Of a stretch of DNA of 64,000 nucleotides, positions 18,501 through 26,645 are shown in pieces (within the stretch, counting starts at the first letter, position 1; every line of letters starts with the position of its first letter). The stretch is taken from positions 99,963-163,962 of the forward strand of contig NZ_FXYA01000003.1 of assembly GCF_900184965.1 (NCBI RefSeq). Direction: 5' to 3'. The notes beneath the pieces are model-generated. The model worked only from the letters and a program-made list of their open reading frames with translations, was not told the origin of the DNA and did no database searches. This stretch comes from Akkermansia muciniphila. Its GTDB lineage: Bacteria; Verrucomicrobiota; Verrucomicrobiia; Verrucomicrobiales; Akkermansiaceae. The position numbers and the translations under genes are program-made.

Positions 18501-21439
18501 TCGCCGGACAGCCCGCCCAAATCAATATCCCCGGAATCGGCCTCCGCGTTTACGGTTACGCCGCCCGCCGTAACATAAGAGACGGCATGTTGCAGCCCTC
18601 CTTTGGTAATATTGACATTGTTGGCAATCTCCTGGCCGTTCATATCCAGAATGGCGCCGCCGTTGACGAAAACATCTCCGGCGCCCAGAGACCCGGCGCC
18701 CAGAGCTTTCACTGTACCGCCATTCAGCGTAGTTCCTCCCTGATAATTGTTGGTGGAGTTCAGTTCCAGGGCCGCGGAACCGGCAGCCCTGTCCACTACC
18801 AGCGCCCCTGCTCCGGTAATCTGCCCAGCCCAGGAACCGGAAGCCTCTCCATTGCCCAGCTGAACCGTGCCGCCGGTAATGGCGAGCGTTCCCGTCGCGC
18901 TATTATCCTGCGTCAGCACCAGCGTTCCGGCTCCGGCCTGTTCCACCCTGGCGTTCAAGGCCCCTGCCGCTCCTACAGTGGCGTTCATCAGGATAATATC
19001 ATTGGTGTAGGAAAATTTAAACAGGCTTGTCCCTCCGTCAGCCTTCAACACCACGCCATCCCCGAAAAGCTTTCCATCATTCAGAACTGCATCCGTATTG
19101 TTGCCGAACACCCATGTAAACAGGGAATCGCCTGTGTGGGAAAATGCTCCCTGGAACCCGGTCATATCTCCCGTCAAATAAGCGAACGCATTGCCCAGAG
19201 CTGTGGTCATGGAGCCAGACCCGGTAAACGCCCCGCCGAAGTAATAGGAATTTCCGCTTCCCCCGTTCAGATAGGAACCTTTTTCCAGAACATTGATTGT
19301 CGCCATAACAGCGGTATCCGCCGTGTTGACGGTTCCCAGCCAGAAACCGCGTCCATTCAAGGTGACCGTTCCCCGCCCCATACTGGCGGCGGTGGCAAAC
19401 TGAAGGTCGCGGGCATCATTCGAATTTCCCGGATTATTGTTCAGCCCGGCTGCCACCAATTCCCCGGTAAAGGAAGAATTATCTCCGGAAATATAGAAAC
19501 GGGACCTGGCAGCCTGGTTGTCCAGCTCAATCCGCCCCGCTCCGCTCATGCCGTTGATGACGATATTGGCATTGTCTCCGGCAGATATTCCGTTAATGGT
19601 GCTGGAAATGGCAAGCGTCCCGCCTGCATTCACCGTAACTCCCGCGGAAAACTTCGTTTGAACACTGCCGGAAGCAATGGACACGCCCCCTTCATCCACC
19701 GTCAGGGCCCCCGTATACACGGCGCCGCCGAGAGCCAACACGCCGTCGCCGGACTTTTCCAGGTTCAGCGTCTTGTAACGATCTGCGGAAGCCCAGCTTA
19801 CGTTATTGCCGTTGGTATCCACTTTCACGGAACTCTTGCTCATGGAGGAAATCTGACCGGAAATATCCGCCGTTACTCCTGTTCCATACCGGAGGGTACC
19901 GCCGTCAAACGCCAAATCCCCTGTGCCTAAAGCAGCGTCATTCCCCATTTCAAGCGTTCCACCCTCCAGAATAACCTTTCCGGCATAATCAGCATTATCC
20001 ATATTAATGGTTAGCTTGGCATTGCCGGTCTTCTCCAGATTTCCGCTGCCTTCCAGAGCTCCTCCTCCCTCTGCGGCCTTCCATACATAATCCGTCGTAT
20101 CCGCCTGAACCATCATGATTGTGGGAGAGACAACGCCATCAATGGTTACTGTTTGCAGGGAATTCCCGTCAATATCTCCCATGACCACTCCGGAACCATT
20201 ATGATACACGCCGTCATTTTTCCACGGTGAAGAAGCCGGAGCAGTTACAGACCATATCCCGTCGCCGCCTTTCCATTCAAGCAAAGCAACCTGCTCCACC
20301 ACCAGGGTAAGATTATTGTTCTCCGTGCTCCAGGAACCCAGAAGATTGTCGCCCAGAACAAAGGAACTGGCAGGGACTCCTGTCACGGAACCCGCATGAA
20401 TCAGGCTGTACGAACCCTCCGCCCAGGCCACGCCTTCCATCGTTCCCTGCCCCAGAAGCAGTTCGCTGTTCACGGTCAGCGTTCCTGTTACATTAAGCAA
20501 GTATGCTCCGGACGCCGGAAGAGCGGAAAAATTCAGAAGAGACGCGTTTCCCAGCGTCAAATTCCCTGTAATGGTTCCTGAAGAGCCCAACGTCAAAACA
20601 CCGGCGTTCGCAATGCCGAGCGTTCCTCCGTTCATATTCAGGGCCGAGGCATTGGAAAGGCTGACATTGGCGAACTGAGTGGCAGCATTCACGGTCATGC
20701 CGGAGGAACCGCTCACGGTCAGGGCATTATTATAGACGGCATTATGCTGGGCCGTCACATTGCCGCCGTTTAAGCTGACTGAGCCGGAACCCAGAGCCGC
20801 GGCATTGTTCAATTGAATGGTCGCCCCATGGGAAATGACCCAGTCAGCCGTCATGGAGGACTGGGCCGCCGTATTCAGAACAAGGATACCTGAAAAACCG
20901 TCAGCCCCCACCGTCATTGTCTTGGCTCCCGTCCCGGCCGTTCCAAGACCACCGTAAATATTCATGGTCTTGCCGGCCGCAATTTTAAACAGGGCGCCGG
21001 AATTGAAAACAACTCCATTCCATACCTGGTTGGCAACACCCAGAGAAAAATCCCCGCCTATGTCAAACAGCGCATATCCTTCTCCTCCATCACGCAAATT
21101 AATGGTGCGGTTGGAGCCATTGCTCTTGGAAACGCTGAATCCGTCAGAATTATCCGTAACAGTTATGCCCCCAAGCGAAAGCGTATTGAAAGAAGCTTGA
21201 AGAGCCTTGAGCTGCCCCGTCATGCTTCCCGCATCAAAACGCATGCTGTTCGTCGCCGTACCGGCCCATGTTGCCGACCAGTTGCCGCTGCCGTAATCCG
21301 GAGTCCAGTTAGTATTCAAATGAACATCCACCGTCCCTCCTAGCCATGTATAGGTTTCCGCAGCGGCACGTGGTGAGGAAACAGCGGCTATGCAGGCAAG
21401 CAGGGAGGACAAAAGACTTAAAGGAAGGTGCAGCTTCAT
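15578..21439 (-). CDS. Giant autotransporter (type Va secretion) with PATR-like passenger repeats
   Basis: The product is 1,953 residues. Residues 1-27 are a signal peptide (LPLSLLSSLLACIAAVSSPRAAA). The passenger, to about residue 1,600, is a Gly/Ser/Thr/Asn-rich repeat of short beta strands. It contains many copies of the passenger-associated pattern GG.L.L...N.Y.GGTTLNGGTV (for example NSTNNYQGGTTLNGGTVKA near residue 900) and should form a long beta-helix. The last ~290 residues (from HMWMEGTGSYAQLDTRGD) form the outer-membrane beta-barrel, ending VGYRYDF with the terminal Phe needed for BAM recognition. No protease motif is visible, so it is probably an adhesin or surface-structure protein. 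It is monocistronic, with convergent and divergent neighbours. A broken copy of its barrel end lies at 21794-22030. Confidence 0.93.
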   Translation of the reverse strand: MKLHLPLSLLSSLLACIAAVSSPRAAAETYTWLGGTVDVHLNTNWTPDYGSGNWSATWAGTATNSMRFDAGSMTGQLKALQASFNTLSLGGITVTDNSDGFSVSKSNGSNRTINLRDGGEGYALFDIGGDFSLGVANQVWNGVVFNSGALFKIAAGKTMNIYGGLGTAGTGAKTMTVGADGFSGILVLNTAAQSSMTADWVISHGATIQLNNAAALGSGSVSLNGGNVTAQHNAVYNNALTVSGSSGMTVNAATQFANVSLSNASALNMNGGTLGIANAGVLTLGSSGTITGNLTLGNASLLNFSALPASGAYLLNVTGTLTVNSELLLGQGTMEGVAWAEGSYSLIHAGSVTGVPASSFVLGDNLLGSWSTENNNLTLVVEQVALLEWKGGDGIWSVTAPASSPWKNDGVYHNGSGVVMGDIDGNSLQTVTIDGVVSPTIMMVQADTTDYVWKAAEGGGALEGSGNLEKTGNAKLTINMDNADYAGKVILEGGTLEMGNDAALGTGDLAFDGGTLRYGTGVTADISGQISSMSKSSVKVDTNGNNVSWASADRYKTLNLEKSGDGVLALGGAVYTGALTVDEGGVSIASGSVQTKFSAGVTVNAGGTLAISSTINGISAGDNANIVINGMSGAGRIELDNQAARSRFYISGDNSSFTGELVAAGLNNNPGNSNDARDLQFATAASMGRGTVTLNGRGFWLGTVNTADTAVMATINVLEKGSYLNGGSGNSYYFGGAFTGSGSMTTALGNAFAYLTGDMTGFQGAFSHTGDSLFTWVFGNNTDAVLNDGKLFGDGVVLKADGGTSLFKFSYTNDIILMNATVGAAGALNARVEQAGAGTLVLTQDNSATGTLAITGGTVQLGNGEASGSWAGQITGAGALVVDRAAGSAALELNSTNNYQGGTTLNGGTVKALGAGSLGAGDVFVNGGAILDMNGQEIANNVNITKGGLQHAVSYVTAGGVTVNAEADSGDIDLGGLSGDKVGSINTATAGTSITGLTGNLTLTGSNSLHVGVENTTYAAAGDQSSLIQFNDTATGTVSFGGDSSDLTLHMDIDTDILIAMREQESVGILLTDGTITGLPDSGLVAWLNRHLTFNATLESLGFGIQGVDGGSIIISGRTDQIYIASADGSSVTEIPALNSYAQVIVDTNLTLNFDVPAANTDKTVIRHLSSGTSSTGNLAVNAAGDGSLEIELANDLNDSVFNGNLTVNGDGTDLIKTGEKTLALNGNVNTPNAVVVKEGTLELNGSANNVGTLTLASASADAMARTVIGGTVTATLSDEDEGGSLEIAAGGIFRTAGDSVLDQETSISGAGSLNIQEGSSLSLTGEAGLSGTSVTLNGTLSLSGTGEKSIQSLSGSGMLALNGGALSVSSASARNGSFSGTLDGEGRIDVSGSVTQVMQTGSSTYDLGVHGGGTLVLKGTSAAPSLDYRNVAVGSAGALRIEAIGHEAGDSNTSLNVGSIDFQSGSTTEFVYNLSAADPFGSAMLMADSITIGNGAGFSLANMEGNTGLGTYDSLDGVVLMTADTIDGLAEGESISVGTSGLFAVYYKDATMSREGNHIVLNATVQQDNIFTPAVNSHNSGAGSDLLWEAKNNLDATSQLGQVMHSISTMVTGDHSDLAGASRAMAAVSGSTVNALGTAQRDALRDQMGWIRNRTTLMGVNPAYVNDDLPRFHMWMEGTGSYAQLDTRGDESGYRLTTWGGTVGMDADLSDRVTVGAAFTASYGDLTASAADSADGHLDSYYASLFGRYQSKRWAHTLILTGGWNDAKLNRTVNYGEGSYSTQGSTSGWGLGAMYELTCDIYLDENRSSVLQPLFNASVVTTRMDGYEETGAGNAGLNVGRQDWTTGTLALGGRWMGLIGSNIFGREALGEIRINAAQDLGDRRGETNVSLLGNPGFTQSVRGAKAGTTALQLGAGLSVPVGTKGTIFVNGNADIRDGSSSVNGSVGYRYDF

Positions 21440-21501
21440 GATTTTTAAAAGATGTACGGAAACTTCCTCCCGAACCTGACAGGAGGCTTTTTATCATCAT
21501 T

Positions 21502-21699
21502 AGCGGATTAAAAATCCACCTACAAGCTTAAACGTTGATTCCGTAGGTGTTGCGCATCTTTCAGAAGAGACCTTTCATCCTTTATCTGGTCTGGAGCCAA
21601 GGATATCCATCACTCTATCCTTATCAGTATAAACAAACAATCGGGCCAACTCTGGTATATTGGCCCGGTTCCCATCGCACGGCGAATTTTTAATCCGCT
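21502..21699. repeat. 198-bp segment bounded by perfect 14-bp inverted repeats (MITE-like)
   Basis: AGCGGATTAAAAAT at 21502-21515 and its exact reverse complement at 21686-21699 enclose ~170 bp that encodes no protein. Inside are a CACCTAC...GTAGGTG inverted pair (21516-21550 region) and a hairpin CGGGCCAA/TTGGCCCG (21642-21667). Short size, terminal inverted repeats and internal palindromes fit a miniature inverted-repeat element. No clear target-site duplication is seen, so two copies of a shared regulatory motif facing each other is the alternative. Confidence 0.45.
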
Positions 21700-21793
21700 T
21701 TATGAATCCAAGCGATTTTGACGAAAAAACAATTTTAATATAAATTATTCCAATATATTATGAAAACTACTACTCCGAACAGTAGAGCCGGCT

Positions 21794-22030
21794 CCGTCAC
21801 GGATATCCGCGTTGCCGTTGACGAAGACGGTTCCTTTCGTCTCCACGGACACGCCCAGCCCCGCTCCGAGCTGTAGCGCCGTCGTTCCCGCTTTCGCCCC
21901 TCTCACGCTTTGCGCGAAGCCGGGGTTGCCCAGCAGAGAGACGTTTGTTTCTCCCCTCCGGTCTCCCAGGTCCTGCGCCGCGTTGACCCGGATTTCCCCC
22001 AGCGCTTCTCGTCCGAAGATGTTGCTGCCT
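21794..22030 (-). pseudogene. Truncated duplicate of the autotransporter beta-barrel end
   Basis: These 237 bp align without gaps to 15624-15860 of the intact autotransporter gene, with 12 differences counted by eye (about 95% identity). The copy covers GSNIFGREALGEIR through NADIRDG and lacks both the upstream passenger and the last barrel strand with its terminal Phe. The alignment breaks sharply at both sides. It cannot form a working barrel. It is either the residue of a tandem autotransporter gene largely deleted, or a duplicated fragment that can serve as a gene-conversion donor. Confidence 0.85.
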
Positions 22031-22252
22031 GCCAGCTCCATCAATCAGCAAGTGAAATATCGGAACAAACTGATTCACGGAAACGCCTCCGCAGGAGAAA
22101 AACGCAGAATCCAGACCATTCCACGAAAAAGACAACATTTTTTCATAAAAGCGCACCAAGCCGGGAAAGGTTTTCAATAACAGGCATGACTAAAGGAAAA
22201 GCAACTGGGGTCATATCTTTCCTCCTTGCTCCCGGCCCTGCAACTTGCTAAA

Positions 22253-24445
22253 ATGCTTCAAGCAAGTTTTTATCTTTTTCCCATGGCCATTTTTGGTTCC
22301 TCCAATTTATCCGAATCAGGTGATTTGTTGATTTTCAACAAAGTATCTTACAAAACCCTTCTGATGTTCGAAAAAGAACTGGGCAGGGACCGCATGACCT
22401 ACCTGGTGGAAGAAGGCCTCCCTCCGGATACAGCCACCGCCTCCCATCTGGAATCCACTAAAGCGGACGGCATCCTGTTCCAGGCCGGGGGCAGCGACCC
22501 TATTGCGCTGCGTTCCGCCATCATGGAACGCCTTAACGCAGGCAAAAGAGTAGTATTCCTGCCCGGCCCCGTCTCCCATGTGAAAGGCTCCATCAGCCAA
22601 ATTCCGGCGCGGGTCATCAAGGCTCTGGAAGCCCTGCACATTTCCCCCGTACCGGTCTATACCGGCTTTTATACGAACTCCGTGCTGGACGCGGAGGCCG
22701 ATACGGACGCCCAGGCGGATATCCAGATACATATTCTCCCCAAACTGGCCCCTGGGGCCGAGATGGCGGCGCGCCTTACTTCCGCGTGGCTGGAATGCTC
22801 CGCCCAGGCATACGCCACGCTGCCTCAGCTCCACGGTTCCCTGTCCGCCCTCCTTTTCCGCAGCCTTAAACTTCATTCCGACTGCCGGGTCATCGACGGC
22901 ATTGACGACACGACGCTGACCTACGGCCAGCTGCTGGCCATTTCCGTAGCCTTTGCCAAGAGGTTGAAAAAAATTACCGCAAACCGCCGGGTCGGCATCA
23001 TTCTTCCGCCGGGCAAGGGGGCGGCCATTGCTAATCTGGGCTGCCTGTTCGCCGGGAAAACGCCGGTGAATTTCAATTATTCCGCCTCGGAAGGAGCCTT
23101 CGCCAGCTCTGTAAAGCAGTCCGGCGTGGACTGGTTCATCACTGCGGATACCTTCATGCGAAAGCTCCAGAATTTCCCGTGGCCCCCCCAGCGGGATCTG
23201 ATCCTCATGGAGCGGGAACTTCCCCTGCTTAAAGGTTCCGCCAAACGCTGGGGCCTCGCCATTAAATTCCTGACAGCGGGTTTCATTATTAAGAAGCTGG
23301 GGCTGGATGTTCCTACAGGAGCAGACGAAGCCGTGCTGATGTTCACTTCCGGCTCTTCTGGAGAGCCTAAAGGCGTGCCTCTGACCCATCACAATCTTCT
23401 TTCCAACATCTCTCAATGTTCTTCCCGCATTACGCTGGAACCGCAAAGCAGGTTTCTGGGAAGCCTGCCTGTATTCCACTGCTTCGGCATCACCATCGGA
23501 CTCTGGTATCCGATGATCGGCGGATATGACATGGTCACCTACCCGTCCCCTCTTGAGGCTAAACGGCTGGGAGCCCTTATCAAGCAGTACGGAATCAGTC
23601 TGGTAGTCACTACGCCCACTTTCCTGCGCGGTTTTATGAAACGCTGCGAAACGGACACCTTTCAAACCGTCCGCTATCTGATCGTTGGCGCGGAAAAATT
23701 GCCGGAAGACCTTGCTACTGCTTTCCGGGAAAAATTCGGCGTCATTCCCTGCGAGGGCTACGGCCTGACGGAAGCATCTCCCGTCTGTTCCGTCAACTTC
23801 ATTGATCCGGCGCCATCCAATGCCGCCGGAGACTTCATTCCCGGCATGAAGAAGAGTTCTGTAGGAGCCCTCCTTCCCGGGCTCGCCATACGCATCACCA
23901 GCCCCCACACGGGACACGTGGTTCCCATCACTACTCCCGGCATGATCTGGCTGAAAGGGCCGAATATCTTTCCCGGCTATCTGGGCGGCTCGGAAATCGA
24001 CCGGGACATTTTCGTGGACGGCTGGCTAAAAACCGGAGACATAGGTTCCGCAGACGAATTCGGCTTCCTGAAGATTGAAGGACGCATTTCCCGCTTCTCC
24101 AAAATAGGCGGGGAAATGGTGCCTCATGAAGCCCTGGAAGCCGCCATTATGAACATTTGGAATCTGGATCCGGCGGACGAAGAACGACGGATAGCCGTCG
24201 TCACCATTCCGGATCCCGTAAAAGGGGAAGCCGTAGCCCTGCTCACCACCCTGGTGACGGATTACGTACACCAGGCTCGGACCCTCATCAGGCATGGCCT
24301 GATTGACCAGGGACTGCCGGCCCTCTGGTGCCCCAAGGAAATTATTCCCGTAGAACGCATTCCGGTGCTCCCATCCGGCAAACTGGATATCAAGCAATGC
24401 AGGATGCTGGCGTATGAAGCTCTGAACATTCCCTTTGAACCATAA
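22253..24445 (+). CDS. AMP-forming acyl-ACP/acyl-CoA synthetase with an N-terminal acyltransferase-like region
   Basis: The product is ~730 residues. The last ~500 form an ANL-family adenylation domain. It has the phosphate-binding loop MFTSGSSGEPKGVPLTHHN, the GYGLTEASPV motif, the WLKTGDIG motif with the ribose-binding aspartate, and a C-terminal lysine region (LPSGKLDIKQCR). The first ~200 residues (LIFNKVSYKTLLMFEKELGR, AGKRVVFLPGPVSHVKGSI) recall the middle portion of Aas-type proteins, which join an acyltransferase to an acyl-ACP synthetase, but no HxxxxD acyltransferase motif is visible. It likely activates free fatty acids as acyl-AMP for transfer to ACP or CoA. Possible starts are ATG 22253, ATG 22283 and TTG 22226; none has a strong ribosome-binding site. 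It is followed after 3 bp by xseA. Confidence 0.82.
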   Translation: MLQASFYLFPMAIFGSSNLSESGDLLIFNKVSYKTLLMFEKELGRDRMTYLVEEGLPPDTATASHLESTKADGILFQAGGSDPIALRSAIMERLNAGKRVVFLPGPVSHVKGSISQIPARVIKALEALHISPVPVYTGFYTNSVLDAEADTDAQADIQIHILPKLAPGAEMAARLTSAWLECSAQAYATLPQLHGSLSALLFRSLKLHSDCRVIDGIDDTTLTYGQLLAISVAFAKRLKKITANRRVGIILPPGKGAAIANLGCLFAGKTPVNFNYSASEGAFASSVKQSGVDWFITADTFMRKLQNFPWPPQRDLILMERELPLLKGSAKRWGLAIKFLTAGFIIKKLGLDVPTGADEAVLMFTSGSSGEPKGVPLTHHNLLSNISQCSSRITLEPQSRFLGSLPVFHCFGITIGLWYPMIGGYDMVTYPSPLEAKRLGALIKQYGISLVVTTPTFLRGFMKRCETDTFQTVRYLIVGAEKLPEDLATAFREKFGVIPCEGYGLTEASPVCSVNFIDPAPSNAAGDFIPGMKKSSVGALLPGLAIRITSPHTGHVVPITTPGMIWLKGPNIFPGYLGGSEIDRDIFVDGWLKTGDIGSADEFGFLKIEGRISRFSKIGGEMVPHEALEAAIMNIWNLDPADEERRIAVVTIPDPVKGEAVALLTTLVTDYVHQARTLIRHGLIDQGLPALWCPKEIIPVERIPVLPSGKLDIKQCRMLAYEALNIPFEP

Positions 24446-24448
24446 TTT

Positions 24449-25813
24449 ATGGAATTCCTGGAGGAAACGCCCGCCGCGCCCAACCCCATCACGGTCAAAC
24501 AGCTCGTTTACCGCCTGAGGGACACAGTCAGCATCGCCGTGGGTACCCAGTGGGTAGTGGGAGAACTGAGCAACGTCAGGCATCACACCAGCGGCCACGT
24601 TTATTTCACCCTGAAGGAGCAGGGAGCGGAAATTTTCTGCGCCTTTTTCAAGGCAGCGGCATCCAAATGTCCCATACGGCTCCAGGAAGGGATGAAAGTC
24701 CATGTCCTGGGCAGCGCCACCGTGTACCCGGACCGGGGACAGCTCCAGCTGGTCATCAGGCAGGTAAAAGCCGCGGGACAGGGAGATTTGCAGGCTCGCT
24801 TTCTGGAGTTGAAAGCAAAGCTCCAGCACGAGGGGCTGTTTGACGCGGAACATAAAAAGAAGATTCCCACGTTCCCCCGCGCCATCGGCATCGTCACCTC
24901 CCCCACTGGCGCCGTCATCCAGGACATACGGCACGTATTGGAACGCCGTGCTCCGTGGGTGAAGGCTTATCTGCTGCCCGTACGCGTGCAGGGGACGGGA
25001 GCGGAGCACGAAATAGCGGCTGCCGTGCGCGCCTGGTCCGGAGCTCCCTCCAACGGCCTTCCCCCCGTGGACGTGCTCATTGTAGGCCGCGGCGGCGGCT
25101 CCATTGAGGATTTGTGGAATTTCAATGAAGAAACGGTGGCGCGCGCTATTTACGAATGCACCGTTCCCGTGATTTCCGCAGTGGGTCATGACACGGACTT
25201 CACCATTGCGGATTTCGCAGCGGACCTGCGCGCGCCCACCCCCACCGCAGCTGCGGAGCTGGCCACGCCGGACGGACCTGAATGGCTCCGCAAACTGTCC
25301 AGAATGGAACAGGCTCTTCAGGCCTCCGCACGGCATTCCCTATTGCGTTCCAAGCTGAAACTGGATGTTTACCTGCGGGGGAAACTGTTGGATGCGTATT
25401 CCCTGCTCTCCCCTTATTCCCAGCGCCTGGACGATATGCAAGAAACCCTGCAAAATGCCGCAGCCACGCGATTTTTTCAGAGTACACTGAATATCAATAA
25501 ATTGGAACACCATCTACAAATGCGCCACCCGGCCCACAGGAATCGGGAGCGCACGCAGCTTCTGGCTTCCCTTCAGGCCGGCTTATCTCATGCAGTCGCC
25601 GCCCGCATGGCGGATTTATCTTCACAACTTACTCTGATTCAGACGCATCTTGAAGCTCACAGCCCGGAACAGACCCTTCGCCGCGGATATGCCCTGGTGG
25701 AAAACCAGGATAAGCAGCTTATCCGGCAAACAAACCAGGTGAAGGCAGGAGAAAAATTGAAAATCCGCGTTTCCGACGGTTGTTTTTATGTCAGGGATGA
25801 CACACCGCAATAA
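24449..25813 (+). CDS. xseA: Exodeoxyribonuclease VII large subunit
   Basis: XseA is the catalytic subunit of exonuclease VII, which degrades single-stranded DNA from both ends with the small subunit XseB. The product is 454 residues. The N-terminal OB-fold domain (about 12-110) has WVVGELSNVRHHTSGHVYFT. The catalytic domain has FPRAIGIVTSPTGAVIQDI, DVLIVGRGGGSIEDLW and VISAVGHDTDFTIADFAADL, all hallmark XseA segments. A coiled-coil region (about 285-400) precedes the C-terminal segment with LRRGYALVEN. No xseB follows directly. The gene starts 3 bp after the synthetase stop, which suggests an operon. Confidence 0.96.
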   Translation: MEFLEETPAAPNPITVKQLVYRLRDTVSIAVGTQWVVGELSNVRHHTSGHVYFTLKEQGAEIFCAFFKAAASKCPIRLQEGMKVHVLGSATVYPDRGQLQLVIRQVKAAGQGDLQARFLELKAKLQHEGLFDAEHKKKIPTFPRAIGIVTSPTGAVIQDIRHVLERRAPWVKAYLLPVRVQGTGAEHEIAAAVRAWSGAPSNGLPPVDVLIVGRGGGSIEDLWNFNEETVARAIYECTVPVISAVGHDTDFTIADFAADLRAPTPTAAAELATPDGPEWLRKLSRMEQALQASARHSLLRSKLKLDVYLRGKLLDAYSLLSPYSQRLDDMQETLQNAAATRFFQSTLNINKLEHHLQMRHPAHRNRERTQLLASLQAGLSHAVAARMADLSSQLTLIQTHLEAHSPEQTLRRGYALVENQDKQLIRQTNQVKAGEKLKIRVSDGCFYVRDDTPQ

Positions 25814-25954
25814 ACTGTCTACAAACATCTAGCGGTGCATTTTTTGCACTCAATCTAACAAATTGTTTTTTTTCTGGATTTTGCAGGAAATGGAACCTAT
25901 CCTAATAGAAGCTTACCACTGCTTCTATCACCCGGTCCCACAACTCCTGTTCAT

Positions 25955-26281
25955 ATGCCTTGTAAAAACATCACCCGTTACACTTACGAAACAACGGCCT
26001 TTCAGGGCTACCGGTTGGCGATCTGTAAGAACAAGCGTTTATTCACCCGTTATTTCTCCGATTCTCAATACGGGGGCGCTGATGCGGCGCTTCAGGAAGC
26101 CATGAGGGTGAGAGATAATATTTTCAAACTTTTCGAACAGGGCAACCTTACGGTTAGCCAAATTTTCGCAAAATATACTGTGCGCTCTCGCCGTCAGTCT
26201 GCAGCTGACCGCCGTGAAAAAATGGTTCATGGGAAAAGAGCTCTCAGCCATGTGAGGCAGAAAGACAAAGTCCGCAGCTAA
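25955..26281 (+). CDS. Small basic AP2-like DNA-binding protein
   Basis: The product is 108 residues and strongly basic. Residues 13-55 (FQGYRLAICKNKRLFTRYFS, then DSQYGGADAALQEAMRVRDN) fit the bacterial AP2-like pattern: a three-stranded sheet with G-[YW]-x-[VL]-x-I...F-[SD] followed by a helix of the type YGG-x-x-x-AL-x-x-A-x-x-[YW]-RD. Such domains bind DNA and are found in homing endonucleases, integrases and free-standing small proteins. The C-terminal part is rich in Arg/Lys and disordered. It stands alone, 141 bp after xseA. The assignment is by pattern only. A CCGCAG/CTGCGG stem over its stop could be a weak terminator. Confidence 0.5.
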   Translation: MPCKNITRYTYETTAFQGYRLAICKNKRLFTRYFSDSQYGGADAALQEAMRVRDNIFKLFEQGNLTVSQIFAKYTVRSRRQSAADRREKMVHGKRALSHVRQKDKVRS

Positions 26282-26645
26282 AGATTCTGCGGAAGCTGTT
26301 TTTCAGTTCTGCCTGAAGGTATGAATCATACCGGAAACGTTACATTTGCAAAAAGAGGCATATAATTTGTTGACAGGTCTGGAATCCGTATTCCCCTTCA
26401 GAATGCGGAATACCCGTCAATACAGGGAAACGGAACCTGCCCAAAGTTCTTTGATGATGCCATGGGAGGATTAAAGCGGCATTTCGCGTAAAAAGCCCCT
26501 TCAGCAATCACGCAGCCGCCCGCAGGCATCCTGTCTCGGTTCAAGCCCCAACCGGAGCCTCCAGGAAACTTTGCGTCCCTCCGGTATGCCAATTGAGAAC
26601 TTTGCCTTTTCCAAAAAAGGAAAGCCTGACTGAGAGCAGGGGCGA
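26282..26645. other. 364-bp intergenic region between convergent genes
   Basis: No coding frame or RNA gene is evident. A weak stem-loop (CCGCAG at 26272-26277 with CTGCGG at 26287-26292) overlaps the end of the AP2-like gene, and a short imperfect inverted repeat lies near 26604-26625. Nothing else is recognised. Confidence 0.5.

Larger units (their letters stand above)
21440..22252. other. 813-bp non-coding region upstream of the autotransporter
   Basis: It holds the autotransporter 5' region, an inverted-repeat-bounded segment (21502-21699), an AT-rich stretch (21700-21770), a truncated copy of the autotransporter barrel (21794-22030) and about 200 bp with no recognised feature before the synthetase gene. 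No intact gene is supported. Confidence 0.7.

Noticed and set aside
15578..21439. Passenger repeats of the autotransporter as a DNA tandem repeat or CRISPR-like array
   Set aside because: Repeats are protein-level beta-helix patterns with diverged DNA. No regular direct repeats with unique spacers occur here or elsewhere in the window.
21797..22177. Minus-strand 126-codon frame over the truncated barrel copy
   Set aside because: It is in a different frame from the barrel homology; the apparent protein is a shadow.
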